The translations under genes and the position numbers were made by a program. The notes beneath the pieces were generated by a model, which was given only the letters and a program-made list of their open reading frames with translations, was not told where the DNA came from and did not search any database. A stretch of DNA of 51,112 bases. Source: SZUA-370 sp034003955. GTDB lineage: Bacteria; Spirochaetota; Spirochaetia; Treponematales; UBA12059. Location: positions 1 to 51,112 of the forward strand of contig JAVEXO010000017.1 of assembly GCA_034003955.1 (NCBI GenBank). The letters run 5' to 3'. Shown here one piece after another: positions 34,585-43,915 of this stretch; position 1 is the first letter of the stretch; each line of letters begins with the position of its first letter.

Positions 34585-35910
34585 CTATAGGATATAGGCT
34601 ATAAGCAGTGCCACGTACCCCAAGGCAAGCATAATAAACACCAACAAGGGCAAGGCAAAACGCCGTATTGTCCCAGCCAAGCCTACGCCAAAGTGTTCCG
34701 AGCTTACCACCATGCAGACATGGAGGGGAGAGAGCATCATGCCGGAAAAGCCAAAGGCGCCGGCCAACACAATGGCGGCTTCTCGGGGGAGCTCTCCTCC
34801 AATCGGGGCCAGACCCAAGACTATGGGCAGGGCGAGTCCGACATATCCAAAGCCTACCCCCGTGACGAGTCCCGCAATGAACGGCAAGGCGGCTATGGCG
34901 ACTATAGTCGGGATACCGGCCTTGGATAGTTCCAGGGCAGAAGCCTCTGCAACCCCCGCTGCCCCGAGCAGCCTGGAGAACACCCGTATTCCGACTATGA
35001 CAGCAACAAGCTTGACGGTACTCAACCCCACGCTCCCCTTGAAGGCTGCCATGCCCGTCTTTCCCAGGGCTATGTAGCCACAACCTGCGGCTAAGCCTAC
35101 AAAAATCGGGCCAAACCGGCCTAGAAGTGCGCTGCTTGCCGGAGCTAATGAAAAAGATGGAGACAGGAGTCTCCAGACGCCGTCAAGGATGATATAGGTA
35201 GTGAGTACCAGAGCGAGTGGTGTAACGCTCGCTGCAAACGCGGAGAAGCGCACCCCAAGGGATTCTCGCTCTGTCTTCACGGGTTTACTCCGACGAGCCG
35301 TGCCGAGCCTGAGCCTCTTTTCAGGAAGAATAAAAATCATTCCAAGCACCAACAAAGTAGGCAAAGCATACAAGTTAAGAAGCGAAAGACGGCCGGCGCT
35401 CAAGCCTGAGAGAGATGCTGTCAGAATAAAAGACGGATACAAGGGCCAGACGAGTTCAAGAATATGCCTGAACCAATAATTAGCGGCAGCCAGGATGGCA
35501 GGCTTACGTATACGTTCTGGATCCATCGCATCGACGAGGGGGGCTGAGAGTATGGCACCACCGGGCATGGGTAGGGTTCCTATGAGCATAGGCGCCAATG
35601 CCATGGCAACACGCGGCGATGGAGCGAGGGCTTTCAGGGAGCTAGAAAACGCATCCATTATGCCTGAACGCTTCATAGCGGCCGAAAAAGCCATGATTGT
35701 GGCCATCAAGAGTACGAGCAATACCGTATCTGGATTGACAAGCTCGGCAAACGTCAAACGAGCCACCGTCGCTGGGGACAAACCTCGCCAGAGGGCTAAG
35801 GCGATGCCACCTATGGCGGCGGCGGCTCCAAGGTGTAACTTTCTGGCACTTGCCACCACCACCAGAATGAATATGATCAGGACCTGAACGAGGGCCGGTA
35901 TTGACTGCAT
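34585..35910 (-). CDS. DUF401 family membrane transporter
   Basis: This 441-residue protein has about twelve membrane helices. The segment LIGTLPMPGGAILSAPLVD near residues 112-130 and PERIRKPAILAAANYWFRHI near 133-152 are the DUF401 signatures, a family related to anion/dicarboxylate permeases. Substrate is unknown; a short-chain anion is possible. It ends 88 bases upstream of the XRE gene on the same strand and may be regulated by it. The start is ATG 35910. Confidence 0.87.
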   Translation of the reverse strand: MQSIPALVQVLIIFILVVVASARKLHLGAAAAIGGIALALWRGLSPATVARLTFAELVNPDTVLLVLLMATIMAFSAAMKRSGIMDAFSSSLKALAPSPRVAMALAPMLIGTLPMPGGAILSAPLVDAMDPERIRKPAILAAANYWFRHILELVWPLYPSFILTASLSGLSAGRLSLLNLYALPTLLVLGMIFILPEKRLRLGTARRSKPVKTERESLGVRFSAFAASVTPLALVLTTYIILDGVWRLLSPSFSLAPASSALLGRFGPIFVGLAAGCGYIALGKTGMAAFKGSVGLSTVKLVAVIVGIRVFSRLLGAAGVAEASALELSKAGIPTIVAIAALPFIAGLVTGVGFGYVGLALPIVLGLAPIGGELPREAAIVLAGAFGFSGMMLSPLHVCMVVSSEHFGVGLAGTIRRFALPLLVFIMLALGYVALLIAYIL

Positions 35911-35983
35911 AGATGCCTTCTATAAGTTAGGATGAGCCTTCGGAGCCAGCCCTGCGAATTGGCCCCACCCAAAGGACACTACA

Positions 35984-36005
35984 GAGTATCCATATTTTAA
36001 TACTC
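35984..36005. promoter_or_regulatory. inverted repeat upstream of the MFS gene (candidate operator)
   Basis: GAGTAT at 35984-35989 and ATACTC at 36000-36005 form a perfect 6-bp dyad with a 10-base AT-rich spacer in the divergent region between the DUF401 and MFS genes. A -10-like TATACT follows about 15 bases later. Confidence 0.4.
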
Positions 36006-36080
36006 CGTGTGAATCAGTATACTAGTTTATATATGTTCCTGTATCCCAGGGTTTTAAAAACACAAAAAAAGGAGAACCCG

Positions 36081-37271
36081 ATGCTGCGGGGCTTTGATAC
36101 AAAAGACTTTTTTAAACGCAATACCAGTATGACGGTGATGCTGGCTCTCGTGATACTGGTTGGCCTAGGGGAGAAGATGGCAGAGCGTTTTCTTCCACTG
36201 TATATCCTGGCCTTGGGTGGTGGGGCATGGGCCATTGGGGCTCTCAATGCCATGGACAACCTGCTGTCTGCCCTATACTCCTTTCCAGGTGGCTACCTTG
36301 CCGATCGCATAGGATTCAAGAAGTCATTGCAGCTCTTTACCGCCATAGCCATGGCAGGCTACCTCATAGTAATACTCATTCCCGCCTGGCAGGCTGTTCT
36401 AGTCGGTTCGGTCTTTTTCATAGCCTGGACCGCAGTATCGCTACCCGCCATCATGAGTCTGGTATCCAAGTCTGTACCAAAGCAGAATCGTAGCTTCGGT
36501 GTATCCCTGCATTCATTCTTTCGCAGGATACCCATGGCATTGGGTCCTGTCATCGGAGGCATACTCATTGGCGCGTATGGTCGATCACTCGGTGTGCGTA
36601 TAGCCTTCGTCGCGGCATTCCTGATGGGAGGAGTCGCACTGGTACTCGTGCAACGATACATGGCAGAGGATGTATCCAAAAAAAGCGATGATACTAGGAT
36701 CAGGGCCAAGATTGGCGAGCTATTCAGTCCTGAGCTAAGAAGCCTGTTGGCAAGCGATATACTGGTTCGCTTCGCAGAACAGATTCCCTATGCCTTCGTC
36801 GTCATATGGGTGGTAGAGAACAACGGCATCTCCCCCGTGCAGTTTGGCATCCTTACTACCATAGAGATGCTTACGGCCATGCTCGTCTACATCCCTGTGG
36901 CAAGAATGGCCGATGCCTATGGCAAGAAGCGCTTCGTCCTCATAACATTCATGTTCTTCACAGCCTTCCCCCTGATACTCCTTGTATCGAGGTCATTTCC
37001 CATGCTCGTGATTGCCTTCATCATTAGGGGGCTCAAGGAATTTGGCGAACCCACGCGCAAGGCACTCATCATGGACCTTGCTCCAGAAGAAGCAAAAGCC
37101 AGGACATTTGGCGCCTACTACCTCATACGCGACATCATAGTGTCCATAGCCGCTCTTTCAAGCGCCCTCCTCTGGAACATTTCTCCGGCTACTAACTTCA
37201 TAGTAGCGACGGTCTTTGGTGTCATGGGTACGCTGCTCTTTGCCTTATACGGGAAAGACATACACCAATGA
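36081..37271 (+). CDS. MFS transporter
   Basis: This 396-residue protein of about twelve membrane helices has the MFS loop motif YLADRIGFKKSLQL near residues 72-85 and its repeat MADAYGKKRFVL near residue 276. ATG 36081 is preceded by AGGAGA, which fixes the start over the earlier in-frame GTG at 36009. The substrate is unknown; the closest type is drug or sugar efflux of the 12-helix class. It is followed by the GGDEF-EAL gene, which has its own promoter. Confidence 0.9.
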   Translation: MLRGFDTKDFFKRNTSMTVMLALVILVGLGEKMAERFLPLYILALGGGAWAIGALNAMDNLLSALYSFPGGYLADRIGFKKSLQLFTAIAMAGYLIVILIPAWQAVLVGSVFFIAWTAVSLPAIMSLVSKSVPKQNRSFGVSLHSFFRRIPMALGPVIGGILIGAYGRSLGVRIAFVAAFLMGGVALVLVQRYMAEDVSKKSDDTRIRAKIGELFSPELRSLLASDILVRFAEQIPYAFVVIWVVENNGISPVQFGILTTIEMLTAMLVYIPVARMADAYGKKRFVLITFMFFTAFPLILLVSRSFPMLVIAFIIRGLKEFGEPTRKALIMDLAPEEAKARTFGAYYLIRDIIVSIAALSSALLWNISPATNFIVATVFGVMGTLLFALYGKDIHQ

Positions 37272-37273
37272 TA

Positions 37274-37302
37274 TTGCAATACAGGCAAGTCTCTCCTATA
37301 AT
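37274..37302 (+). promoter_or_regulatory. promoter of the PAS-GGDEF-EAL gene
   Basis: TTGCAA at 37274-37279 and a perfect TATAAT at 37297-37302 are 17 bases apart, just after the MFS stop, ending 15 bases before the candidate ATG 37318. Confidence 0.75.
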
Positions 37303-37317
37303 TTCCGTTTCCACACA

Positions 37318-39690
37318 ATGAGAAAAGATGTGATGCAAAAAAAAACAGACGTTCATCACTTGCTTGAATCGATGGGAGCCTCTGATACCACTCCCGCTTC
37401 CAGCGAAATATCAGGATTCCTCCATAGCATCGACAGACCCGGTACACACGACAATATCTCACTAGCCCTAGAGCATCGAGACAAGGAATTCGATTCCGGA
37501 GAGTCTATCTTCTCACAGTTGATGGAGCGTATCCTTCAAGGCTACGCCCTTAAACTCAAGGATGACTCCGATGAGTCTGACGCAAGCCTGGAAATTCTAC
37601 TCGATGGCGTACCCGATTCTGTCCTTATATTGACTCCGACCGGCATGATCCTAGAGGCCAACCAAGCCTTCTTTCATACCTTTGGCTATGCAAGGACAGA
37701 CATACTGTCATCTTCTCTATACACACTGCTGCCAGAAGAGTACCGAGGCGCATTTCATACCAAACTAGCGGACTTCAGCCTCAGAGGAAGCTCGCCACAT
37801 GCGCCATCTGAAGAGGATATTCTTGCATTCAGAGGCCTTCGCCACGATGGCTCGATGGTCTCTATGGATTGCCTCTTATCATCGATACGTCTACGCGGAG
37901 AACCCGCTGTCATAGCCCTCATAAGGGATCTGTCCTTCGATCATGCGCTCTACATGCAGCTCAAGGAGACAAGGGAGCACTATGTAGCCCTATCGGAGAC
38001 AATAACCGAGGCTATTTTTAGAATAGACGACCACTTCAAGATAATATTTGCCAATTCAGGCACCAAGAACACCTTTGGTTGGGCACGAGAGGAAGTCCTG
38101 GGCAAACCATTCTCCATCCTCTTCCCGCCTGACGTATTCAGCAAGGTATCAGAGGGCTTTAAGAAATACTTCTTCATAGACGACATGGATCGCAAGAGCC
38201 AAGGCTTAAAACACACCTTCGAGATACTGGGAGCCACCAAGCACAGAGGCGTCGCTCCTATGGAAATGTCATTCGGCAACTCCAAGGATTGTAGTGGCCG
38301 CACCCTGACATGTATCATCAGGGATATTACCCAACGAAAGTCTATTGAAAGAAAACTCAGGCACCTGGCATATCACGACAAGCTTACAGGGCTCGGTAAT
38401 CGCGACCTCTTTAATGACGACATGGATGTGCTCTTTACCAGCATGTATCATGACGAGAGCTGGCGGGGCTGCATCCTGTTTCTAGATCTTGATGGTTTCA
38501 AGAACGTCAACGACACGCTGGGTCATGATGCAGGAGACGGGCTCCTCGTAGAGACGGCCCGCCGAATACGGGTCTGTCTACGAGAACATGATGTTGCCTA
38601 CCGTTTTGGCGGTGACGAGTTCGTTGTCGTTCTTACGAAGATAAGGGACGTCAGCGATGCCCTTACCGTAGCCGAGCGCATTCTAGCCAGCATCTCGAGT
38701 CCATTCATACTCCGCTCAAAAGGAGCCCAATCCGGAGCCAGCGTCAGTGTTAGCGTTTCAATAGGAATAGCCATACTACCTGACCACGGACGATCTATAG
38801 AGGATGCGACGAAAAGCGCAGATATAGCCATGTACTGTTCCAAGGAAGGCGGCAAGAACCGCTACACGCTCTATGATCCAAGCGTCTCATCCAAATCAAC
38901 AGAGCGTTGGAGACTCGAACAGGAGATGAAGGCAGCGCTTAACTCAGGCGAGTTCATCCTGTTCTATCAGCCCATAGTAGCAGCGGATGGTCTTACCAAG
39001 GGCATGGAAGCACTTCTTCGCTGGAACAAACCCGATGGCTCACGGGTATCACCGGGTGATTTCATTCCGATAGCAGAAGAAAATGGTTTGATCATTCCCC
39101 TGGGAGATTGGGCTCTCAGACGAGCATGCTATGACATGAAGCGAATCTACGACAAAGGCTTCAAGCACATGTATGTTTCTGTAAATGTTTCGACCAGACA
39201 ATTTGAACAGACACACTATGTAGAAAGACTCGAGAAGATCGTCAGGTCATCAGGCTTGCCTCCCGAATGCCTCAAGCTTGAGTTGACCGAATCAACAATA
39301 ATGCACAACACCCATGCGGCAATAGAAATCATACATGAAATAAAGAGGCGGCTCCCGGGCATTGCCTTCATGGTTGACGACTTCGGCACGGGATACTCTT
39401 CTCTTGCATACCTCTCGCAATTACCGCTGGACACCCTCAAGATAGACATCTCCTTCGTCACCCACCTGGCAGAACGACAGAATGAAAAAGTTGTAAACGC
39501 CATAATAAACCTGAGCCATAGCCTGGAACTGGAGATAGTCGCAGAAGGCATAGAGACATTAGAACAGAGTAACTATTTCGTAGAGAGGGGCTGTGCCTCT
39601 ATGCAGGGATACTATTATCAACGCCCCTCGCCCATTGAAGACGTTTACAAGCTGATACGGGCGGAGGCACATAGACGCAAGCTACCGTAA
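37318..39690 (+). CDS. PAS-PAS-GGDEF-EAL cyclic-di-GMP enzyme
   Basis: This protein of about 790 residues has two PAS sensor domains (near 85-200 and 215-335), a GGDEF domain with RFGGDEFVVV near residue 423 and an EAL domain with MEALLRW near 561. An RxxD (REHD) sits five residues before GGDEF, as in an inhibitory I-site. EAL catalytic features are kept: ELTEST, VDDFGTGYSS, KIDISFV and AEGIET. It can therefore plausibly both make and break c-di-GMP, with PAS input deciding. There is no membrane helix, so it is cytoplasmic. Start could be ATG 37318 or 37333. Confidence 0.93.
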   Translation: MRKDVMQKKTDVHHLLESMGASDTTPASSEISGFLHSIDRPGTHDNISLALEHRDKEFDSGESIFSQLMERILQGYALKLKDDSDESDASLEILLDGVPDSVLILTPTGMILEANQAFFHTFGYARTDILSSSLYTLLPEEYRGAFHTKLADFSLRGSSPHAPSEEDILAFRGLRHDGSMVSMDCLLSSIRLRGEPAVIALIRDLSFDHALYMQLKETREHYVALSETITEAIFRIDDHFKIIFANSGTKNTFGWAREEVLGKPFSILFPPDVFSKVSEGFKKYFFIDDMDRKSQGLKHTFEILGATKHRGVAPMEMSFGNSKDCSGRTLTCIIRDITQRKSIERKLRHLAYHDKLTGLGNRDLFNDDMDVLFTSMYHDESWRGCILFLDLDGFKNVNDTLGHDAGDGLLVETARRIRVCLREHDVAYRFGGDEFVVVLTKIRDVSDALTVAERILASISSPFILRSKGAQSGASVSVSVSIGIAILPDHGRSIEDATKSADIAMYCSKEGGKNRYTLYDPSVSSKSTERWRLEQEMKAALNSGEFILFYQPIVAADGLTKGMEALLRWNKPDGSRVSPGDFIPIAEENGLIIPLGDWALRRACYDMKRIYDKGFKHMYVSVNVSTRQFEQTHYVERLEKIVRSSGLPPECLKLELTESTIMHNTHAAIEIIHEIKRRLPGIAFMVDDFGTGYSSLAYLSQLPLDTLKIDISFVTHLAERQNEKVVNAIINLSHSLELEIVAEGIETLEQSNYFVERGCASMQGYYYQRPSPIEDVYKLIRAEAHRRKLP

Positions 39691-39834
39691 GGCGAAGCTA
39701 GCTACATTCCTTCCGTTGACGCCCCCTCTTGCCCTACCATATACTTTCGCCACATTACCATCACGAGCATGCCTCTCACCATGAGCGCTGCCCTCGCTGG
39801 TACCACCTTCAGAATATCGCAGGAGAACCACGCC

Positions 39835-40890
39835 ATGCACGCCAGCGAGCTCATGTCCCGCCTCGCGGATGTTTCCGTACAAGCAGCCCTCGTCGTCGTC
39901 GTCGATGTCGTAGGTTCCTCGCCCCGCCATCCAGGTTCCAGGATGATCGTTTTTCCAGACGGCTCATTTCTAGGAACCGTAGGAGGAGGCATAGTCGAAG
40001 CCAGCGCCAACAAGAAGGCCGTGGAAGCCATAGCCTCGAGGACTCCAAGCCTCTTAAAATTCGAGATGACAGGCAAGGAAGCCCTGGGTAGCGAACCGAT
40101 ATGCGGAGGAGCCATAACGCTAGCCATACTCCCCTCGACATCATGCCCTGGCTTCGCTGCGGCGGCTACCTGCCTTACCCAGGGCACATCGCTTGTCATG
40201 GTACACTCCCTTTCGCCAGACGCCACACAGGGCTCAGGCTACCTGGTGGCTGTAAGAGATGCGGCAGGCCGCCTCGTATACTCGACAGGCAACACCATAG
40301 ACGACCTAGCTGCCGACTCGGCCCTGGCTAGCGGCAGCCCAGTCATATCGGCACAGGATGGCTACCTCTATGATCCCATAGCCCCAGTGGACAGGCTTTT
40401 GATACTAGGCGCTGGCCATGTCGGCCAGGCCTTGGCTCGCTTCGCCGTCAATCTTGACTTCAGTGTCTGCGTAGCAGATTCCAGGCCTGAATTTGCGTCT
40501 CCATCACGCTTCCCGTCCGGTGTCGAGACGCGAACAGGAGACTTTACTACAATAGTCGATGACTATGCCTTCGGAGATTCTACCTATGTCGTCGTCGTGG
40601 GCCCCAGCCATTCGAGCGACCTTGAATGTGCACGCGCCATTCTGAGGCGCGAATACCGTTATGCGGGCATCATAGGCTCTAAGCGCAAGGCCAGGATGAT
40701 ACTGGATCAGGCCATTGCCGAAGGTTTTCCGCCCCAGAAGGTCAATGACCTTCGTACGCCCATAGGAGCCGATATAGGAGCCGAGACACCCTCTGAGATA
40801 GCCGTCTCCATTCTGGCCGAGATAATCGCTGTTCGTCGTTCATCACCGGGGATACTCGCCATAGACAAGGATAGAGAAACACGGCGCTAA
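39835..40890 (+). CDS. XdhC/CoxF-family protein
   Basis: This 351-residue protein has an N-terminal XdhC domain (VVGSSPRHPGSRMIVFPDG near residues 26-44, then GTVGGGIVEA) and a C-terminal Rossmann domain (LILGAGHVGQALARFA near 198-213, then YAGIIGSKRKARMI). Family members help insert sulfurated molybdenum cofactor into xanthine dehydrogenase-like enzymes or act as accessory factors in selenium-dependent hydroxylases. No molybdenum enzyme is in the window. AGGAG 8 bases before ATG 39835 fixes the start. Confidence 0.87.
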   Translation: MHASELMSRLADVSVQAALVVVVDVVGSSPRHPGSRMIVFPDGSFLGTVGGGIVEASANKKAVEAIASRTPSLLKFEMTGKEALGSEPICGGAITLAILPSTSCPGFAAAATCLTQGTSLVMVHSLSPDATQGSGYLVAVRDAAGRLVYSTGNTIDDLAADSALASGSPVISAQDGYLYDPIAPVDRLLILGAGHVGQALARFAVNLDFSVCVADSRPEFASPSRFPSGVETRTGDFTTIVDDYAFGDSTYVVVVGPSHSSDLECARAILRREYRYAGIIGSKRKARMILDQAIAEGFPPQKVNDLRTPIGADIGAETPSEIAVSILAEIIAVRRSSPGILAIDKDRETRR

Positions 40891-40903
40891 CATATTGTTT
40901 CTA

Positions 40904-40932
40904 TTGACAGATACTATTGATATCTATATGAT
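40904..40932 (+). promoter_or_regulatory. promoter of trpB
   Basis: A perfect TTGACA at 40904-40909, a 17-base spacer and TATGAT at 40927-40932 lie 31 bases upstream of the trpB start. The leader is too short for an attenuator or T-box. Confidence 0.8.
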
Positions 40933-40962
40933 GCCATTATGTTTTTACAAGGAGAAACATCA

Positions 40963-42159
40963 ATGGCTGATTATTTCAAGACTTTTCCTAATGAACAGGG
41001 CATGTATGGTGAATACGGTGGCAGCTTTATCCCTCCGGCTCTCCAGGCCGAGATGGAAAAGATAAGCGACGCATACTACTCTATAAGCAAGTCGCACGAG
41101 TTCATATCGGAGCTTCGTAGCATCCGTAAACACTTCCAGGGAAGGCCCACACCGGTCTATTTTGCAAATACCCTGTCTAACGAATGTGGTGGACGCATCT
41201 ACCTGAAGCGAGAAGATCTTAACCATACCGGTGCGCATAAGCTCAATCACTGCATGGGAGAAGCACTGCTCGCCAAATACCTTGGAAAGAAGAAGCTTAT
41301 TGCCGAGACAGGTGCAGGCCAGCATGGCGTAGCCTTAGCGACGGCTGCGGCATATTTTGGGCTGGAGTGTGAGATACACATGGGCGAGGTGGACATCCAG
41401 AAGGAAGCGCCCAATGTCGTCCGCATGAAAATTCTTGGTGCCACGGTCGTGCCGGTGAGTGCGGGTCTTAAGACGCTCAAGGAAGCCGTCGACTCAGCCT
41501 TCATGGCCTATCTCCAAGACCCTATCAACAGCATCTATTGCATTGGCTCGGTAGTAGGTCCCCACCCTTTCCCAATGATGGTGCGCGACTTCCAGCGTAT
41601 AGTAGGCATAGAAGCCAGGGAGCAATTCTTCGAGATGACAGGTGAGCACCCGGATAGCGTTGTAGCCTGCGTGGGGGGCGGATCAAACGCTATGGGCATA
41701 TTCTCGGCCTATCTACAAGACGAAGGCGTCAAACTATACGGCATAGAACCGATGGGAAGAGGCAACAAGACCGGAGAGCACGCGGCCACGATTACATACG
41801 GCAAGCCAGGCATGATACACGGCTTCAAGTGCTACCTCCTTCAGGACGAGAAGGGCGAACCATCTCCCGTCTACTCGATAGCGAGCGGTCTCGACTATCC
41901 TGGAGTAGGCCCGGAGCACTCAATGCTGCACGATCTTGGTAAGGTTGCATACGGCTATGCAAACGATGAGGAGGCGGTGGACGCCTTCTATACCCTGAGC
42001 CGCAAAGAAGGCATCATCCCTGCCCTGGAAAGCGCTCATGCCGTGGCCTTCGCCATGAAACTAGCCAAAAAAGAACCACGAAGATCTATACTGGTTAACT
42101 TAAGTGGCCGTGGAGACAAGGATATAGACTTCATAATAGAAAGGTATGGATTTAGGTAA
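40963..42159 (+). CDS. trpB: tryptophan synthase beta chain, stand-alone
   Basis: This 398-residue PLP enzyme joins indole and serine to make tryptophan. GEYGGSFIPP near residues 17-26 marks the TrpB1 type. The PLP lysine is in HTGAHKLNH (residue about 93), followed by the AETGAGQHGVA catalytic-glutamate segment near 115 and the phosphate-binding GGGSNAMG near 235. No trpA or other trp gene adjoins it, so it may salvage indole from outside. AAGGAG at 40949-40954 fits ATG 40963. It is monocistronic, followed after 8 bases by a MITE-like element. Confidence 0.96.
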   Translation: MADYFKTFPNEQGMYGEYGGSFIPPALQAEMEKISDAYYSISKSHEFISELRSIRKHFQGRPTPVYFANTLSNECGGRIYLKREDLNHTGAHKLNHCMGEALLAKYLGKKKLIAETGAGQHGVALATAAAYFGLECEIHMGEVDIQKEAPNVVRMKILGATVVPVSAGLKTLKEAVDSAFMAYLQDPINSIYCIGSVVGPHPFPMMVRDFQRIVGIEAREQFFEMTGEHPDSVVACVGGGSNAMGIFSAYLQDEGVKLYGIEPMGRGNKTGEHAATITYGKPGMIHGFKCYLLQDEKGEPSPVYSIASGLDYPGVGPEHSMLHDLGKVAYGYANDEEAVDAFYTLSRKEGIIPALESAHAVAFAMKLAKKEPRRSILVNLSGRGDKDIDFIIERYGFR

Positions 42160-42167
42160 CCCTTTAT

Positions 42168-42302
42168 TAGTGTTACGAAGCTTGTGGATACTCAAGTACA
42201 ATGAGTACTTCGATCCGCAATACTCGTCAAGACAGGTTTGTAGTGCTTTTTTTCGTGTGTTAGAGCTAGAAAAGACTTGCATCACTAAGGTTCGTAACAC
42301 TA
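42168..42302. mobile_element. 135-bp MITE-like element with terminal inverted repeats
   Basis: The ends TAGTGTTACGAAGCTT (42168-42183) and AAGGTTCGTAACACTA (42287-42302) are inverted repeats matching at 15 of 16 positions. The left end is followed by a hairpin (AAGTAC 42194-42199 with GTACTT 42205-42210, and GTGGAT with ATCCGC outside it). It encodes no protein. The same left terminal sequence starts the insertion sequence at the window end, so this is a likely non-autonomous derivative. No target duplication is evident. Confidence 0.7.
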
Positions 42303-42390
42303 GATAAATCTTGCCCGGAACACAGTCGGCGATGAGCGCTCGCACCGGCGGTGTTTCCATGTTACTATCGCTCCCTAAGGAGCTCATGCC

Positions 42391-43878
42391 ATGGACATAT
42401 ACGAACTCGAACCAAAATCAGTGTGGAAACACTTCTATACAATATGCTCTATACCCCACCCCTCACATCATGAGGAAGCCTTGGCCAAGGCCATCATAGC
42501 CTGGGCACAGGAGCGCAAGCTCTTCGCGACTAGCGACAAGGCTGGCAATGTCGTAATACGAAAACCGGCTAGCAGCGGCATGGAAGACTCTCCCGGCGTC
42601 ATCCTGCAGGCTCATCTTGATATGGTTCCACAGAAGGCTACTGATGTCTCCCATGACTTCGAGAAAGATCCCATTAGAGCACGCATCGACCCTGCCAATC
42701 CGTCCTGGCTCGTCGCAACAGGAACGACGCTAGGAGCCGACAACGGCATAGGCGTTGCCATGGCCATGGCCATACTAGAAGATGACAACATAGCACACGG
42801 GCCGCTTCATTGCCTGTTCACCGTGAATGAAGAAGATGGCATGGGCGGGGCACGGGCAGTCGAACCTGATCTCCTGTCGGGGAACCTGCTCCTTAACCTC
42901 GACGGGGAGGATGTAGGCGAATTGACTATAGGCTGTGCCGGCACCATACGCACAGGCGCTTCCCTTTCATCCCCTGCCTCCTCGGTTCCCGATACGGTGG
43001 AGTGGTTCGAAGTCACCATCGAGGGACTGCTAGGCGGGCATTCGGGCGTGGATATAGACAAGGGCCGTGCCAATGCCACGCTTGCCCTCATAAGCATACT
43101 AAGCAAGACACGGGAGAGACTCTATCTATCGGATATAGTAGGAGGGACGGCCGCCAACGCCATTCCAAGGGAGGCCCGTGCAACCATTGGTATTGAATCA
43201 GGTAATTATGCAGCCTTCAAGACCAGCTTCTCATCAGGGCTCAGCGCTCTGCGGATAGCCCTGGGACAGAAGGATCCTGGCCTGCTCGGTGCAGTCACTC
43301 CCCTCGGCTCACACAGCCTGTATCCCAGCAAGGCACTCGCGCCAGAAGCCACAAACTCGATGATGACCGTTCTCAGCGCCTTGCCTAACGGCCTTGTGGC
43401 AATGGAAACCAATATGCCAGGGCTCATTAGGACATCGCTCAACCTTGGACAGTTGGCTGGAAGCGTATCGGACGAGCTCTTTGAATTAAAAACCATGGTA
43501 CTGGTTAGAAGCTCGTCTGATGCAGAGAAGGAAAGCCTCAGCACCACGGTTGAGAAGCGACTCGAAGGCGCCGCAGATCATGGCTGGAAGGTTTCGACTA
43601 GACGCCTGTCAGAATCTCCCGCCTGGAGCCCCGATCCATCGAGCCTTCTTCTGGCAGAGGCTCACAAGCTCTACCGAGAGATGTTTGGCAAGGAACCACG
43701 CGTCACGTCCACCCACGGGGGTCTGGAGACTGGTCTCTTCAGGGCACGCTTCCCTGCATGGGACATGCTGTCGCTTGGCCCGACCATACGGCATCCTCAC
43801 TCTCCCAACGAACGACTAGACATAGCATCCGTCAGACTATCATACCGATACCTGACGGCCTTGTTGTCAAGGTTATAG
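42391..43878 (+). CDS. pepD: aminoacyl-histidine dipeptidase (M20 family, PepD)
   Basis: This 495-residue metallopeptidase cleaves Xaa-His dipeptides such as carnosine and other small dipeptides. Zinc ligands and catalytic groups are visible: ILQAHLDMVPQK near residue 72, LGADNGIGVAMA near 114 (bridging Asp), TVNEEDGMGGARA near 146 (Glu pair), LLNLDGEDVGEL near 168 and HGGLETGLF near 443. The lid domain contains LLGGHSGVDID. The length is typical for PepD. AAGGAG (42377-42382) lies 8 bases before ATG 42391. It is monocistronic. Confidence 0.95.
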   Translation: MDIYELEPKSVWKHFYTICSIPHPSHHEEALAKAIIAWAQERKLFATSDKAGNVVIRKPASSGMEDSPGVILQAHLDMVPQKATDVSHDFEKDPIRARIDPANPSWLVATGTTLGADNGIGVAMAMAILEDDNIAHGPLHCLFTVNEEDGMGGARAVEPDLLSGNLLLNLDGEDVGELTIGCAGTIRTGASLSSPASSVPDTVEWFEVTIEGLLGGHSGVDIDKGRANATLALISILSKTRERLYLSDIVGGTAANAIPREARATIGIESGNYAAFKTSFSSGLSALRIALGQKDPGLLGAVTPLGSHSLYPSKALAPEATNSMMTVLSALPNGLVAMETNMPGLIRTSLNLGQLAGSVSDELFELKTMVLVRSSSDAEKESLSTTVEKRLEGAADHGWKVSTRRLSESPAWSPDPSSLLLAEAHKLYREMFGKEPRVTSTHGGLETGLFRARFPAWDMLSLGPTIRHPHSPNERLDIASVRLSYRYLTALLSRL

Positions 43879-43915
43879 GGCTCAGCGTGTTGCGAAGAAG
43901 GTTCTAATGCCTAGA

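Noticed and set aside
34583..34612. AT-rich TAGGCTATA repeats at the end of the DUF401 gene, similar to the palindrome at 49127
   Set aside because: These bases encode the last residues and stop of the DUF401 protein, and the repeat is imperfect, so an operator here is not supported.
40933..40962. T-box, riboswitch or attenuator in front of trpB
   Set aside because: The leader is about 25 bases from the predicted transcription start and contains only the ribosome binding site.
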